DNA of 64,000 bases from assembly GCA_947258405.1 (NCBI GenBank), contig CAMYIE010000005.1:1-64000 (forward strand), written 5' to 3'. The DNA is from an uncultured Eudoraea sp. (GTDB lineage: Bacteria > Bacteroidota > Bacteroidia > Flavobacteriales > Flavobacteriaceae). The notes beneath the pieces were generated by a model. That model saw only the letters and a program-made list of their open reading frames with translations, did not search any database and was not told the DNA's origin. The translations under genes were made by a program, and so were the position numbers. Shown in pieces: positions 7,730 through 17,617 of the stretch (its first letter is position 1; each line of letters begins with the position of its first letter).

Positions 7730-10700
7730 TTAGTCAAAAATATAACGTACCCCTAGCTGGATCTGCCATCTGGAGGAAGTAAAGCCAAGATCGTTGATCT
7801 GTTCGAAATCATCAAGTGACGAAGTAGGGTCGAAGGTAAAGGCGGGGTCCGGAGCATCGGCAACTGTTCTGATAGGCGCTGCCGCTCTGCCTGCTACAAA
7901 ATACCGCTTGCCCCAATTCTTGTTGAGCAAATTGGAAAAGTTAAAGATGTCGAGCGATAGCTGAAGCGTATGCTTACTGTCGCCACTTTTAAAATAAACA
8001 TCCTGCAACACTTTTAAATCGAGGATACTGCTCCATGGTGCCCTTGCGCCATTTCGTTCGGCATACCTGCCTCTTCTATCCCTGAGGTAGTCGCTGCTCT
8101 CGATAAAAGCGTCGAGTGCCGCCCATTGCTGGGCAGGGGTTGCGAGTACGTTTCCGCCGCTATCGGTTAGGTCAACCAGGTTGATCTCACCAGCGTTTTG
8201 TGGCACATAGATAAGCGCGTTATCCCTTGAGTCGTCATTAAGGAGGTCTCGTCCTTCCTGATAGATAAAACTATAGGTTTGTCCTTCAAGGGCCTCGTAG
8301 AACAATCCAATGGTCGTCTTGCCTCCAAATTCACCTCCGTATTCAAAGGCATAGGAAACATTTGCGTTGATCCTGTTTCCGAGTGAGAAATCGGACTCCG
8401 TTACCGGCAGATCCGAGTTCTTACCGAAAACAGTCTCCTGGTTTCTCCATTGCGAACTGTTCTGTGAGGATGTACCGTCGAAGACCTTTTTGGATTCTCC
8501 ATAGGTATAGGCTACCTGCCCTGAAAATCCATTATCATACGGTTTTCTCAGTGCGAGGGTAAAGTTGGTCGCATCTCCCTTTTTGGTGTTCGATCCTAGG
8601 ATAATACGTCCGTAAGTATCATCAATCTCGTCCCTTCTGTCGTAGTACGGTCTGTTATCGGCACCGTTCAGGGTCCCCACCGGCCCTTTTAGGTTCAGGT
8701 TTTCGTAGTAAACATCCTGGATCACATCTGTGTAGAGGAGATCTACTGTGGCGATCAGATTCCACCAGGGCAATTTTTGATCTACCCCGATGTTGAATTT
8801 TGTAACCTGAGGTAATTTAAAATCTTTTGCAAAGATGTCGATGTTTCCACCCACTCCACCTGTACCTGGTAAGGGATCTTTAAACTGGTTATTCACATCG
8901 GGCTCGAATGGCTGTCCGTCGTCGTCGGCTATGAACACAAAACCACCGGTGATCCCATTGTTATTATAAGTAGCCCCGGGCCATACCAGTGGTACTCTTG
9001 AGGTGAAAACACCTATACCACCTCTTACCTGGGTATCTCCTTTTCCTTCTACGTCCCAGTTAAAGCCAACCCTGGGTGCCCAATGGATCTTGGCGTCGAT
9101 CGCCTGTCCTACTCTGGCACCCTGCAGGTTTTTGCCTTCAGCTTCCAGCAGGGGTATGGTACGGGTGTTGAAATCGTCGTTTACGGATCCGTCTTCCCAG
9201 AACGGAGCATCGATCCTCAGACCGAATGTGCCTTTTAAGTTATCGGTAATTTGCCATTCGTCCTGAACATATAAACCAGCCTGGAAGAGGCCGAATTCTG
9301 CAGCACCGTCGGACTCATCGCCTACTGCGGTACTTCCCACCAGGGAGTACCCGTGCTGGTATACATTGGCATTCTGTTGGGTAAGGAACTGGTTAAGACC
9401 GGTGGAGGTTAATGCCCCGGTGGTCTCATCAAATTGATCTTCGAAAGTATAGTCTCCATAGTTAAAGGCGAAGAAAAGGTTCTTGGTGGAAGACCATTCC
9501 AAGTTGGTTCCCACCGTGATGGCATGTGCCCCGGAATAGATCTGAAAGTTATTAGTGATCACAAAAATATCCTGATTCAGGAGGTTTGCGGTGGAGAAAG
9601 GTTCCGACCCGAATTCGATATCCCCGGCATCGTCCTGTATACCTACCGTTGGAAATGGATCTCCCGAGGGATCACGGTCATCCCGTACCCGGGTATAGGT
9701 CATTATGAAATTATTCGAAAATTTATTCCCGAACTGAGAGTTCAACTCCAGGGCGGAGGAGTTGGTCACCGTCTCAAAGAATTCAGAACCATTGATAAAG
9801 CCTATATCGGTGGCTGTGGAATTTCTGGCTTCGAGGTTTTCGGCCTTTACATAACCATGTCGGAACGAAAGTTTGTGATCCCGGTTGATGTTCCAGTCGA
9901 TCTTAGCCGTGATCTTGTCTGATTCCAGCGTACGAACACTCTGGTCAAAAGTTCCAGGATTGTATCCGTAGGTAGTTTGGAGGAAGCTCGAGAGGTTGGC
10001 AAGATCGGCTTCACTAGACCTGCCGGTATAGTTGGAAAAACTAAAGGGTTGTGGAATCTCGTCGTTTTGTCTTTCGTAATTAACAAAGAAGAATACCTTA
10101 TCTTTTACAATAGGCCCGCCCAGGCGGAATCCATAGGTCTTGGCTGTAAAATCATCGAGTTTTTCGCGATCCTCACCTGGTCCTATAAGGTCTGGCGGTG
10201 TTTTTCCTACCAGTCCCTGGTTTCTTACAAAGTAGTAGGCTGAGCCCTCGAAGCGGTTAGATCCGGATCTTGTAACGGCGTTGATGGAACCCCCGGCGAA
10301 ACCAGATTGCCTTACATCGAAAGGCGCGAGGTTTACCTGGAAAGTTTCAATCGCATCCACTGAGAACGGGTTTACCCCGGTTTGTCCTCCATTGGTTCCC
10401 GAACCTGCTAAACCGAATACATCGTTATTAACTGCCCCATCGATATAGATGGCATTGTATCGGTTATTCTGACCCCCGAGGGAAATTGAAAATCCATCAT
10501 CCCCTTCGGTCAGCTGTGCCTGAGGGGTAAGGCGTACAAAGTCGGCAATAGAGCGCGAAGCGGCCGGCAGGGTTTCTATATCTCTCTTGGAGATATTGGT
10601 ATTAGCCCCTGTTTTATTCGAACCAAATACCCCGGTCCCTTGTGCAGCGACGACGACCTCATCCAGAGCGGTTACCGATTCGGAAAGCGTGGAACTCATT

Positions 10701-11005
10701 CGGGTAGTCTGACCCAGGTTGAGATAAACTCCTTCGCGAACATCTTCGGCAAAGCCAGTATACGAAAAGGTAATCTTGTAAGGCCCTCCGGTCCTCATCC
10801 CCGAGATCCGGTAAAAACCATCAAAATCTGCAGCTGCTCCATAGGTGGTATTCGATGGTACGTGTACTGCTAATACTGTTGCTCCAATGAGTGGTTCCCC
10901 ATTGCTGTCGGTGACCTTACCTCCCATCGAGGCAGTAGTAACCCCCTGCGAAAATGCCATAGTAGCCGATAGCACGGCAACGATAGCCAGGCATAATTTT
11001 CTCAT
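7730..11005 (-). CDS. Oar-like TonB-dependent outer-membrane protein
   Basis: A 1091-residue protein: signal peptide (residues 1-19, ending AFSQ), carboxypeptidase regulatory-like domain (~25-110, GKVTDSNGEPLIGATV), plug (~115-260, with GGQNNRYNAIYIDG and a NAVTRSGSN segment) and a long beta-barrel ending QLGVRYIFD. This is the layout of the Oar family first named in Myxococcus and abundant in Bacteroidota. It is probably an importer or surface-adhesion component of unknown ligand. The coding sequence is visibly richer in G+C than its neighbours, with many GGT, ACC and GTA codons, as expected for a highly expressed gene. It is single, with its own terminator. Confidence 0.92.
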   Translation of the reverse strand: MRKLCLAIVAVLSATMAFSQGVTTASMGGKVTDSNGEPLIGATVLAVHVPSNTTYGAAADFDGFYRISGMRTGGPYKITFSYTGFAEDVREGVYLNLGQTTRMSSTLSESVTALDEVVVAAQGTGVFGSNKTGANTNISKRDIETLPAASRSIADFVRLTPQAQLTEGDDGFSISLGGQNNRYNAIYIDGAVNNDVFGLAGSGTNGGQTGVNPFSVDAIETFQVNLAPFDVRQSGFAGGSINAVTRSGSNRFEGSAYYFVRNQGLVGKTPPDLIGPGEDREKLDDFTAKTYGFRLGGPIVKDKVFFFVNYERQNDEIPQPFSFSNYTGRSSEADLANLSSFLQTTYGYNPGTFDQSVRTLESDKITAKIDWNINRDHKLSFRHGYVKAENLEARNSTATDIGFINGSEFFETVTNSSALELNSQFGNKFSNNFIMTYTRVRDDRDPSGDPFPTVGIQDDAGDIEFGSEPFSTANLLNQDIFVITNNFQIYSGAHAITVGTNLEWSSTKNLFFAFNYGDYTFEDQFDETTGALTSTGLNQFLTQQNANVYQHGYSLVGSTAVGDESDGAAEFGLFQAGLYVQDEWQITDNLKGTFGLRIDAPFWEDGSVNDDFNTRTIPLLEAEGKNLQGARVGQAIDAKIHWAPRVGFNWDVEGKGDTQVRGGIGVFTSRVPLVWPGATYNNNGITGGFVFIADDDGQPFEPDVNNQFKDPLPGTGGVGGNIDIFAKDFKLPQVTKFNIGVDQKLPWWNLIATVDLLYTDVIQDVYYENLNLKGPVGTLNGADNRPYYDRRDEIDDTYGRIILGSNTKKGDATNFTLALRKPYDNGFSGQVAYTYGESKKVFDGTSSQNSSQWRNQETVFGKNSDLPVTESDFSLGNRINANVSYAFEYGGEFGGKTTIGLFYEALEGQTYSFIYQEGRDLLNDDSRDNALIYVPQNAGEINLVDLTDSGGNVLATPAQQWAALDAFIESSDYLRDRRGRYAERNGARAPWSSILDLKVLQDVYFKSGDSKHTLQLSLDIFNFSNLLNKNWGKRYFVAGRAAAPIRTVADAPDPAFTFDPTSSLDDFEQINDLGFTSSRWQIQLGVRYIFD

Positions 11006-11180
11006 AGTTCAAAGTGTTATATAGTTATTCTAATTTTCCTTGCAAATGTGCCTTTTTTTGCGTCCATGCAGATTAAGGCATCGTTAAATTAGGGTATTAA
11101 AATTAACATAAAATTTGCAAAATAAGAGAGTATCCTAATAGGAAAGTTATCAACTTATAACTGTCTGATAATCTGTTTAA

Positions 11181-12818
11181 TTAGCTTTTGAAATGAACAA
11201 TAAGACGGGTGGTAGAAGCATCGTGATCCCCTATTTGATCGCCAGTAATATCCTGTAGTACATCGGCGGCCAATTGTTTTCCAAGTTCAACGCCCCACTG
11301 ATCGAAACTAAAGATATTCCAAACCAGTCCCTGGACGAAGATTTTATGTTCGTACATGGCGATCAACGCGCCGAGAGATTCGGGTGTTAAGCGATCTATT
11401 AAAATGGTGTTGGTGGGTTTGTTTCCTTCAAATACTTTAAAGGGTTTCAGCTGGCTGATAGCTCCGGCATCTGATCCTTTGGCCTGTAATTCGGCTTCCA
11501 CCTCTTCAGAGGTTTTCCCGTTCATCAGTGCTTCTGTCTGAGCAAAGAAATTGGCCATTAGTTTATTATGGTGATCTGTATCGCCATGCAGCGATTTTTT
11601 AAACCCTATAAAATCTGCCGGGATCAATTTGGTCCCCTGGTGGATCAGTTGGAAAAAGGCGTGCTGGGAATTCGTTCCCGGTTCGCCCCAGATAATAGTT
11701 CCTGTTTCATAGCTAACACGCTTACCGTTGCGGTCTACACTCTTGCCATTGCTCTCCATGATACCCTGTTGCAGATAGGCCGCTAAACGGCTCAGGTATT
11801 GGGAATAAGGTATAATGGCTTCGGTTTCGGCGCCGTAAAAATTGTTGTACCAGATGCTAAGCATCGCCAGCACTACCGGTATATTTTCTTCCAGTGGTGC
11901 GTTTTTAAAATGCTGGTCCATAGATCGGGCGCCTTTGAGCAGTGCCTCAAAATTCTCATATCCCGTGGCCAGTGCAATAGATAATCCTACGGCACTCCAC
12001 AGCGAAAAACGGCCACCTACCCAATCCCACATAGGGAAGATATTGTCGCGCGAGATCCCAAACTCATCTATTTTCTCGAGGTTGGTAGACACTGCCGCAA
12101 AATGATCCGCGATATCTTTTTCAGAAGCGGATTCCAGGAACCATTTTTTAATGGTCAGTGCATTGCTTAGGGTTTCCTGGGTAGTAAACGTCTTGGAAAC
12201 AACAATAAACAATGTGGTTTCAGGATTGAGCCTGGCCAAAATTTCGTGTACATGATCGCCATCTACATTACTAACGAAATGCATCCGAAGGTGATTCCCA
12301 TAATAGGCCAGGGATTCCACCACCATGGCCGGACCAAGATCTGAGCCTCCTATACCGATATTCACCACATCGGTAAATGACTTCCCGGTATAGCCTTTTT
12401 TATCTCCTGATATCACTTTGCGAGAAAATTCTTCAATTTGTTTCTTTACGGCGTTTACTTCGGGAATAACATTTTCGCCATCTACCCTGACATCTTCAGA
12501 TTCAGACGCCCTCAAAGCCGTATGCAATACCGCCCGGCCTTCTGTCTGATTGACAAGGTCTCCTCCAAAATACTTTTTGATCCCATCCTCGAGGCCCACT
12601 TCTTTTGCCAGCTGTATTAGAAGGGAAATGGTCTCTGAGGTAATACGATTCTTGGAATAGTCGACCAGGAAATCATTCCATCTCAAACTGAGGTCTTCAG
12701 CTCTATTGGGGTTTTGCTTAAAAAGGTCTTTCAGGTGAAGATTCCGGGTGTCTTCTAGATGCTGCTCAAGTTTTTTCCAAGACTCGGCAAGCACGGGATT
12801 AGTGTTCTCTAAGGGCAT
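11181..12818 (-). CDS. pgi: Glucose-6-phosphate isomerase
   Basis: A 545-residue protein of the usual length for the bacterial enzyme. It interconverts glucose 6-phosphate and fructose 6-phosphate in glycolysis and gluconeogenesis. Family signatures are present: [11 protein letters not shown] for phosphate binding near 155-165, [11 protein letters not shown] near 267-277 and [24 protein letters not shown] near the C-terminus (positions ~490-513). It is the last gene of a tight minus-strand cluster and starts one base after the stop of the M23 peptidase gene. Confidence 0.97.
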   Translation of the reverse strand: MPLENTNPVLAESWKKLEQHLEDTRNLHLKDLFKQNPNRAEDLSLRWNDFLVDYSKNRITSETISLLIQLAKEVGLEDGIKKYFGGDLVNQTEGRAVLHTALRASESEDVRVDGENVIPEVNAVKKQIEEFSRKVISGDKKGYTGKSFTDVVNIGIGGSDLGPAMVVESLAYYGNHLRMHFVSNVDGDHVHEILARLNPETTLFIVVSKTFTTQETLSNALTIKKWFLESASEKDIADHFAAVSTNLEKIDEFGISRDNIFPMWDWVGGRFSLWSAVGLSIALATGYENFEALLKGARSMDQHFKNAPLEENIPVVLAMLSIWYNNFYGAETEAIIPYSQYLSRLAAYLQQGIMESNGKSVDRNGKRVSYETGTIIWGEPGTNSQHAFFQLIHQGTKLIPADFIGFKKSLHGDTDHHNKLMANFFAQTEALMNGKTSEEVEAELQAKGSDAGAISQLKPFKVFEGNKPTNTILIDRLTPESLGALIAMYEHKIFVQGLVWNIFSFDQWGVELGKQLAADVLQDITGDQIGDHDASTTRLIVHFKS

Positions 12819-12819
12819 G

Positions 12820-14091
12820 CTATTGGTTGAGTGTTATCAGGTCTTCTTCTATATCGGGCTTAAATTCAATACAATCGAGTTGATCCTTTATCGGCCCGAT
12901 ATAGGAGTAATAATCCGGCCTCAAGGGTTCTGGTAGCGGATCTGCAGCAGGCAGTTTTTCCCTTAGAGGATCAACCTGTCTGCCATTGCGCCAAAATCGG
13001 TAACAAACATGGGGGCCACCTGTATTCCCAGTCATCCCAATCCATCCGATAACATCACCCTGCTTAACATATTCCCCACGCTTGACCTTTTGCTTTTTCA
13101 TATGCAGGTACTGGGTACTATAGGTAGCATTATGCCTGATCTTTACATATTTACCATTCCCTCCCCGGCGTGTGGATTCTGTGACCACCCCATCGGCAGT
13201 AGCCATGATAGGTGTTCCCAGAGGAGCAGCATAATCTGTACCCCGGTGAGGCCTTACCTTGTAACCGTAGTAGCGGATCCTTCTTTTCAGATTATAGCGC
13301 GATGAGATCCTGCTGAATTTAACCGGCGCTCTCAGGAAGGTCCTTCTCAGATTATTAGCCTGGTCGTCGTAATAGTCCATGATATTTTTAAGCGAATCCG
13401 ATTCATAGGAAAAAGCATAGAGCGGTGTGCCACTATGTTCAAAATAGGCTGCTTCAATGGGTTCAGCTCCGGCGTATACTGTATCGTTTATATAACGCTC
13501 CTTATAGATCACTTTAAACTTATCGCCTTTTTGCAGTCTGAAAAAATCTATGGTCCAGGCGTATATCTCACTGAGGTCGTTGGTAATATTGTAATCGATC
13601 CCCTGGTTTAAAATAGCCTCAGACAGGGAGGTCTCGATAATACCTGACGCTTCCCTTTGCACGTACTTTATCTCTTTCCTGGCCTTGTAGGCCGACACAG
13701 AATCCCTGAAATCTACAACGGTAAAATTAATAAGGTCGTTTTGATAAACGAATACCTGAACTTCGCTAAGGCTGTCATTCGATTTCAACAATAGATAGGG
13801 TTTACCCACCTGAATCCTGCGAACATCGAATACCTCTTTATAGTCATTTATGATTTTCAGGACTTTATTGTAGTCAACTTCATTGTCCTGCATGATTTCC
13901 CCAAAGCTATCGCCGTATTGCACGGTGTCTTTGATTACATCAAAATCACTCAGTTTAAAGCCGTACTCCCTGACTTCAGTAGTGGGTTTGGAGATTTCTG
14001 CTACGATTGGTTTTTCAGCTGTCTTCTCTTTCTTTTCGGTACAAGCACCTAAAAGGAAAACTGCAAAAATTGTGCCCCAGATTTTTTGCAT
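12820..14091 (-). CDS. M23 family metallopeptidase, lipoprotein (HxC variant of the zinc site)
   Basis: A 423-residue protein with a lipobox (LLGAC, Cys17), a ~230-residue N-terminal region and a C-terminal M23/LytM domain (~265-380). Zinc-site residues His282 and Asp286 (RPHRGTDYA) and His330 (QYLHM) are present. The canonical HxH motif reads GPHVCYRF (His361, Cys363), so Cys replaces the second His, which binds zinc in LytM. Family members cut peptide cross-links in peptidoglycan; with the Cys substitution the protein may still bind zinc or may act as a non-catalytic activator. Its start overlaps the stop of the tryptophan dioxygenase gene by one base (TAATG). Confidence 0.92.
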   Translation of the reverse strand: MQKIWGTIFAVFLLGACTEKKEKTAEKPIVAEISKPTTEVREYGFKLSDFDVIKDTVQYGDSFGEIMQDNEVDYNKVLKIINDYKEVFDVRRIQVGKPYLLLKSNDSLSEVQVFVYQNDLINFTVVDFRDSVSAYKARKEIKYVQREASGIIETSLSEAILNQGIDYNITNDLSEIYAWTIDFFRLQKGDKFKVIYKERYINDTVYAGAEPIEAAYFEHSGTPLYAFSYESDSLKNIMDYYDDQANNLRRTFLRAPVKFSRISSRYNLKRRIRYYGYKVRPHRGTDYAAPLGTPIMATADGVVTESTRRGGNGKYVKIRHNATYSTQYLHMKKQKVKRGEYVKQGDVIGWIGMTGNTGGPHVCYRFWRNGRQVDPLREKLPAADPLPEPLRPDYYSYIGPIKDQLDCIEFKPDIEEDLITLNQ

Positions 14092-15062
14092 TACTCAATT
14101 TGACTTTTCTTGGGATTAAAGATATGATCAACCCATTGCTTACCCCAATTATTTAACTCTTGTTTTGTATATAAGTTTGGAAAAAATGCAACTTTCTGAA
14201 AACTGGGTGGTAAATACTCTTTCCAATTGGTACCACCTGTAGCTTCAATAGTATCATTTTCCCTGTCGAGATATCGGTACGCAGACCCCAGGTGAACCAG
14301 CGGCCAATTTACATTCGCATTGATATCCATTGTTTTAAACGCATCCGTAAGGGCTTTAGTATGTTTATTGTGCTCAACCAATTCCAGGTATTTGTGAAAC
14401 ATGGTCTTTCCCTTTACAGCCTTTGCAATCCGAATAAATCTTGGTGTATATCGATATTCGAATTGTTTTAATGTGAGTGTTTTTTCACCGGTTTTCTTAT
14501 CTAAAACCCCTCGCTTCCAATAGATCTGCTCATATAGGGTTTCGATGCTGTCCTGGTCGGAAAAATCTGAACGTATTTCAGGATCCACCAGGTTCTCCAT
14601 TGGAGTGGCGTAGATCTCGATCATCCGGTATTGTGCAGATTGGAAGCCGCTGGAAGGTAACAATGCCATCCTGTACTTAAGGAATTGCTCCGGTTCCATT
14701 CCCCTAACCATAATGCCAAAGGAGGAGATCAACGCTTTGTAATAATTATTGATTCTTTCTACTTTTCCCTGGATAAACTTTGCGTTCTGGGTCTTATCGT
14801 CCACCACCTGTTTCTGCTCATGAAGAATAAGCTTAAAGTAGAGTTCGGTGATCTGATGATACATGATAAATATCTCTTCATCAGGGTAATAAGTTCTGGG
14901 AACCTGTAGGCTCAAAAGGGTGTCGAGGTGAATATAGTCCCAATAGGTAAGATAGCGCTGGTAGAGTAATCCATCGAGGTAGGAGCTGATATCCTGTCCA
15001 GAATCCTTGTACTTTTCTTTTAGCTTATCTATTTGGGATTCAATGCGCTCCTTTTCTTCCAT
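14091..15062 (-). CDS. Tryptophan 2,3-dioxygenase family heme protein
   Basis: A 323-residue protein matching the TDO family: LTYWDYIHLDTLLSLQ (38-53), MYHQITELYFK (67-77), the substrate-binding FLKYR...LLPSSGFQS (Arg131, Ser137-Ser143), the proximal heme ligand His257 in LVHLGSAYRYL, and ATGGTNW (274-280) in place of the usual GTGGT loop. The reaction opens the indole ring of tryptophan to N-formylkynurenine, the first step of the kynurenine pathway. It lies in a four-gene cluster with DUF3108, M23 and pgi, close to hppD. A 3-hydroxyanthranilate dioxygenase at 55.4 kb supplies a later step. Confidence 0.9.
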   Translation of the reverse strand: MEEKERIESQIDKLKEKYKDSGQDISSYLDGLLYQRYLTYWDYIHLDTLLSLQVPRTYYPDEEIFIMYHQITELYFKLILHEQKQVVDDKTQNAKFIQGKVERINNYYKALISSFGIMVRGMEPEQFLKYRMALLPSSGFQSAQYRMIEIYATPMENLVDPEIRSDFSDQDSIETLYEQIYWKRGVLDKKTGEKTLTLKQFEYRYTPRFIRIAKAVKGKTMFHKYLELVEHNKHTKALTDAFKTMDINANVNWPLVHLGSAYRYLDRENDTIEATGGTNWKEYLPPSFQKVAFFPNLYTKQELNNWGKQWVDHIFNPKKSQIE

Positions 15063-15069
15063 TACGGTC

Positions 15070-15921
15070 TTAGTCCATTATAATCTTGAACTGATTCTTT
15101 AGACCGTTAAATCCGTCGAGATCTGCTTTGATAGCACCGATCACAAGATCAGCCTTGATCCTGATCGGTATTTTGTTAAGGTCGTTAGATACCCAAAGCG
15201 TTAGGCTTTCCTGTTCTTTGAACACCCTTCCAGATTGTACAAATGGCCTGAATTTAAGGCATTCGACTTTGCCAAATTTGGTTTTTACCACCTCTTTGCC
15301 AAGGTACCTCAATTTGAACTTAAAAATGCCTTCGTCATCGAACAACATCTCCAGTTCAATATCTTCATCTTTCACCAGATCTTTTGCTTCAAAATTATTT
15401 CGCAGATAGTAGAATGCGGAAATAAGGTCCTGAATGCTGTCTTCGACCGTAAATTTAAACTTTTTATTAGTTTTCTTATCATCAAGAACGGCGATATCTT
15501 TTTTATGGTCAAAATTGATCTCCGTATCTCTGGTATAGCCTCCTTCATCTATTTTACGGATAAATCGGTACGGTTTACCATCACGAACATCAAAATAACT
15601 TTCATACCGGTCATCAACTTTGAAAAAGATACTCGCGAACCCGGTGGTCTTTCCTCTGCCCACTACATGGTATACAGGTTCTTCATTGATCTTATCCCTT
15701 GTTAGGTGCAACGTAGCATAACTGGCATTAAGGATGCCATAGTGTATACGGAATTTTAACCACTCCCCTGGTTTAAACGCAACCGGGATATTTTTTTTCT
15801 TTTCATCGGCACCAGAATCATTCTCCACCTGCGAAGAATCGGTGTAGACAAAATCAGTAGTATCCTGGGCGTTCATTAGAACACCGATAAGCATTGTAAG
15901 AATGACAAGTCCTCTTTTCAT
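15070..15921 (-). CDS. DUF3108 domain-containing exported protein
   Basis: A 283-residue protein with a signal peptide (residues 1-18, ending LMNAQ) and a single beta-rich DUF3108 region (~45-280) starting PGEWLKFRIHYG. The family is of unknown function and is thought to be periplasmic or lipid-binding by similarity to LolA-type folds; that is tentative. It is first in the cluster with the tryptophan dioxygenase, M23 peptidase and pgi genes, with seven bases between it and the next gene. Confidence 0.88.
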   Translation of the reverse strand: MKRGLVILTMLIGVLMNAQDTTDFVYTDSSQVENDSGADEKKKNIPVAFKPGEWLKFRIHYGILNASYATLHLTRDKINEEPVYHVVGRGKTTGFASIFFKVDDRYESYFDVRDGKPYRFIRKIDEGGYTRDTEINFDHKKDIAVLDDKKTNKKFKFTVEDSIQDLISAFYYLRNNFEAKDLVKDEDIELEMLFDDEGIFKFKLRYLGKEVVKTKFGKVECLKFRPFVQSGRVFKEQESLTLWVSNDLNKIPIRIKADLVIGAIKADLDGFNGLKNQFKIIMD

Positions 15922-15934
15922 ATCTAATTATATT

Positions 15935-15942
15935 CAAAAGTA
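15935..15942 (-). promoter_or_regulatory. Promoter -7 element TACTTTTG of the DUF3108-TDO-M23-pgi cluster
   Basis: On the minus strand the bases read TACTTTTG, an exact TAnnTTTG match, 13 bases before the ATG of the DUF3108 gene. No clear TTTG lies 19-21 bases further upstream. Confidence 0.45.
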
Positions 15943-16034
15943 TCAATTATTCGGCTTCTAAAGGCTTCATAACCATTACTTAATAGACAATTACCATAAT
16001 CTTAAACAAATTTTGTTCCAAAGTATTGTATAAA

Positions 16035-16064
16035 AAAAGCCCCGACTAGAATGTCAGGGCTTTT
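16035..16064 (-). terminator. Hairpin, likely terminator after hppD (element A)
   Basis: A stem of about 12 pairs (AAAAGCCC with GGGCTTTT, one C-A mismatch, then GAC with GTC) closes a six-base loop. On the minus strand it runs into seven T. It lies ~190 bases past the hppD stop. The motif CTAAATAACCAACCAAA follows at 16066-16082 on the plus strand, as at two other loci. Confidence 0.7.
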
Positions 16065-16065
16065 C

Positions 16066-16082
16066 CTAAATAACCAACCAAA
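16066..16082 (+). other. Recurrent intergenic motif next to a hairpin, copy A, and surrounding gap
   Basis: CTAAATAACCAACCAAA stands directly after hairpin A. The same 17 bases are found after hairpin B (50156-50172), and a variant after hairpin C (near 58074-58090). Downstream on the plus strand is a seven-codon ATG frame (16092-16115, MKNQYLK) and then a small inverted repeat around AAGGG/CCCCTT. No gene is seen on either strand between 15922 and 16255. Confidence 0.5.
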
Positions 16083-16255
16083 CTTTAAATTATGAAAAAC
16101 CAATACTTAAAGTAATAAGGGAACCACCCCTTATGTGACGTAAAAATAATACAAGCGCTGTCTGTGTTAAAAGCTTTTAACGTTCTTTAACTAGACAATT
16201 AACATTACTTTATACGAAGGCGGTCGAAAATTTACAAAACCTTAAGAATACCGAC

Positions 16256-17398
16256 TTATAAAGTTCCTCTGGAGGCCTGCTCTCTTTCGATCGACTCGAA
16301 CAGAGCTTTAAAATTTCCTTTGCCAAAAGATTTGGCTCCCTTGCGTTGAATGATTTCTATAAACATGGTAGGCCTGTCAAGGATAGGCTTTGTAAAGATC
16401 TGAAGCAAATACCCCTCATCGTCGCGATCTATAAGGATCCCCAATTCTTTAAGCGGAGCAAGGTCTTCGTCTATCTCTCCCACCCTGTCTAAAACATCTT
16501 CATAATAAATGGCAGGTACTGTGAGAAATTCTACGCCCCGTTCTCTGAGTGAGGTTACTGTTTCAATGATATTATCTGTCGCCACAGCGATATGCTGAAC
16601 CCCTGCGCCATTATAAAATTCTATATATTCCTCTATCTGCGACTTTTTACGACCATCGGCTGGTTCATTGATGGGAAATTTGATCCTTCCGTTACCGTTA
16701 CTCATCACCTTGCTCATAAGGGCCGTATACTCGGTAGATATGTCCTTGTCATCGAAGGAGATCAACTGGGCAAACCCCATGACATCAGCATAGAAATCGC
16801 ACCACTTATTCATTTCATTCCAGCCCACGTTACCCACCATATGATCAATGTATTTAAGGCCTAAAGGCTCTGCCCTATAATAGGGCTCCCATTTTATGTA
16901 GCCGGGCAAAAATGGTCCTGAATACTTACTCCGCTCAACAAAAATATGAACGGTTTCCCCATAAGTATGAATCCCCGAAAGCACAACTTCACCATGCTCG
17001 TCTTTCATGGTTGTGGGCTCCAGATAATTTTCGGCGCCTCTTTTTGTGGTTTCATTAAAGCTTTTGGCCGCGTTATCCACCCATAGGGCGATAGTTTTTA
17101 CACCATCTCCATGTGAATTGATATGGCGGTTAATCTCACCTCCAGGTTTAAGGGGTGATGTAAGTACAAGGCGTATCTTGTCTTGTTGCAATACGTAAGA
17201 CACCTTGTCCTTTAATCCGGTTTCCAATCCGGCATAGGCCAGGGGCTGAAATCCCCAGGCCGACATATAATAATATGCGGCTTGTTTTGCATTACCTACA
17301 TATAGCTCTACGTGATCTGTACCAAGAAGTGGCAAAAAGTCTGCCGCCTGCTCATTTTCCTTGGTCAATTTTAGCGATGTATTATCTACTGTGGACAT
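16256..17398 (-). CDS. hppD: 4-hydroxyphenylpyruvate dioxygenase
   Basis: A 380-residue enzyme made of two vicinal-oxygen-chelate halves. The three iron ligands are visible: His186 in YIDHMVGN, His269 in VQHIAVAT and Glu348 in MFIEIIQR. The C-terminal lid ending KGNFKALFESIE is typical. It converts 4-hydroxyphenylpyruvate to homogentisate in tyrosine degradation. No homogentisate dioxygenase gene lies next to it within this window, so that step must be encoded elsewhere. It sits upstream of the tryptophan dioxygenase cluster but is separated from it by a hairpin terminator and ~330 bases. Confidence 0.97.
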   Translation of the reverse strand: MSTVDNTSLKLTKENEQAADFLPLLGTDHVELYVGNAKQAAYYYMSAWGFQPLAYAGLETGLKDKVSYVLQQDKIRLVLTSPLKPGGEINRHINSHGDGVKTIALWVDNAAKSFNETTKRGAENYLEPTTMKDEHGEVVLSGIHTYGETVHIFVERSKYSGPFLPGYIKWEPYYRAEPLGLKYIDHMVGNVGWNEMNKWCDFYADVMGFAQLISFDDKDISTEYTALMSKVMSNGNGRIKFPINEPADGRKKSQIEEYIEFYNGAGVQHIAVATDNIIETVTSLRERGVEFLTVPAIYYEDVLDRVGEIDEDLAPLKELGILIDRDDEGYLLQIFTKPILDRPTMFIEIIQRKGAKSFGKGNFKALFESIEREQASRGTL

Positions 17399-17617
17399 GA
17401 TTAATTTATTTCAAAAGATGTAAAAAAGAAAACTCTATTAAATTCTGCTGTCGGTTCAAGCGAATTTAATTACTTACCACATCGCCCTGTGGTGGGCTGA
17501 TATATCGTTTCGAAGCTTTAACATGCTTAGCTTATAGGGTAGTACAAATATCGGAAAAAATGAGGAGAATTTACAGCCAATTGTGGTATTAAAAGGGATA
17601 CAGATCTATATCTGCTT

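Noticed and set aside
9434-9922. A 162-codon open frame on the plus strand inside the Oar-like gene
   Set aside because: It is antisense to conserved receptor sequence in a G+C-richer gene where stops are rare by chance; its translation shows no domain or signal.
17480-17500. A CCAC/GTGG hairpin upstream of hppD as a riboswitch
   Set aside because: The stem is only about four pairs and no known riboswitch core can be recognised around it.
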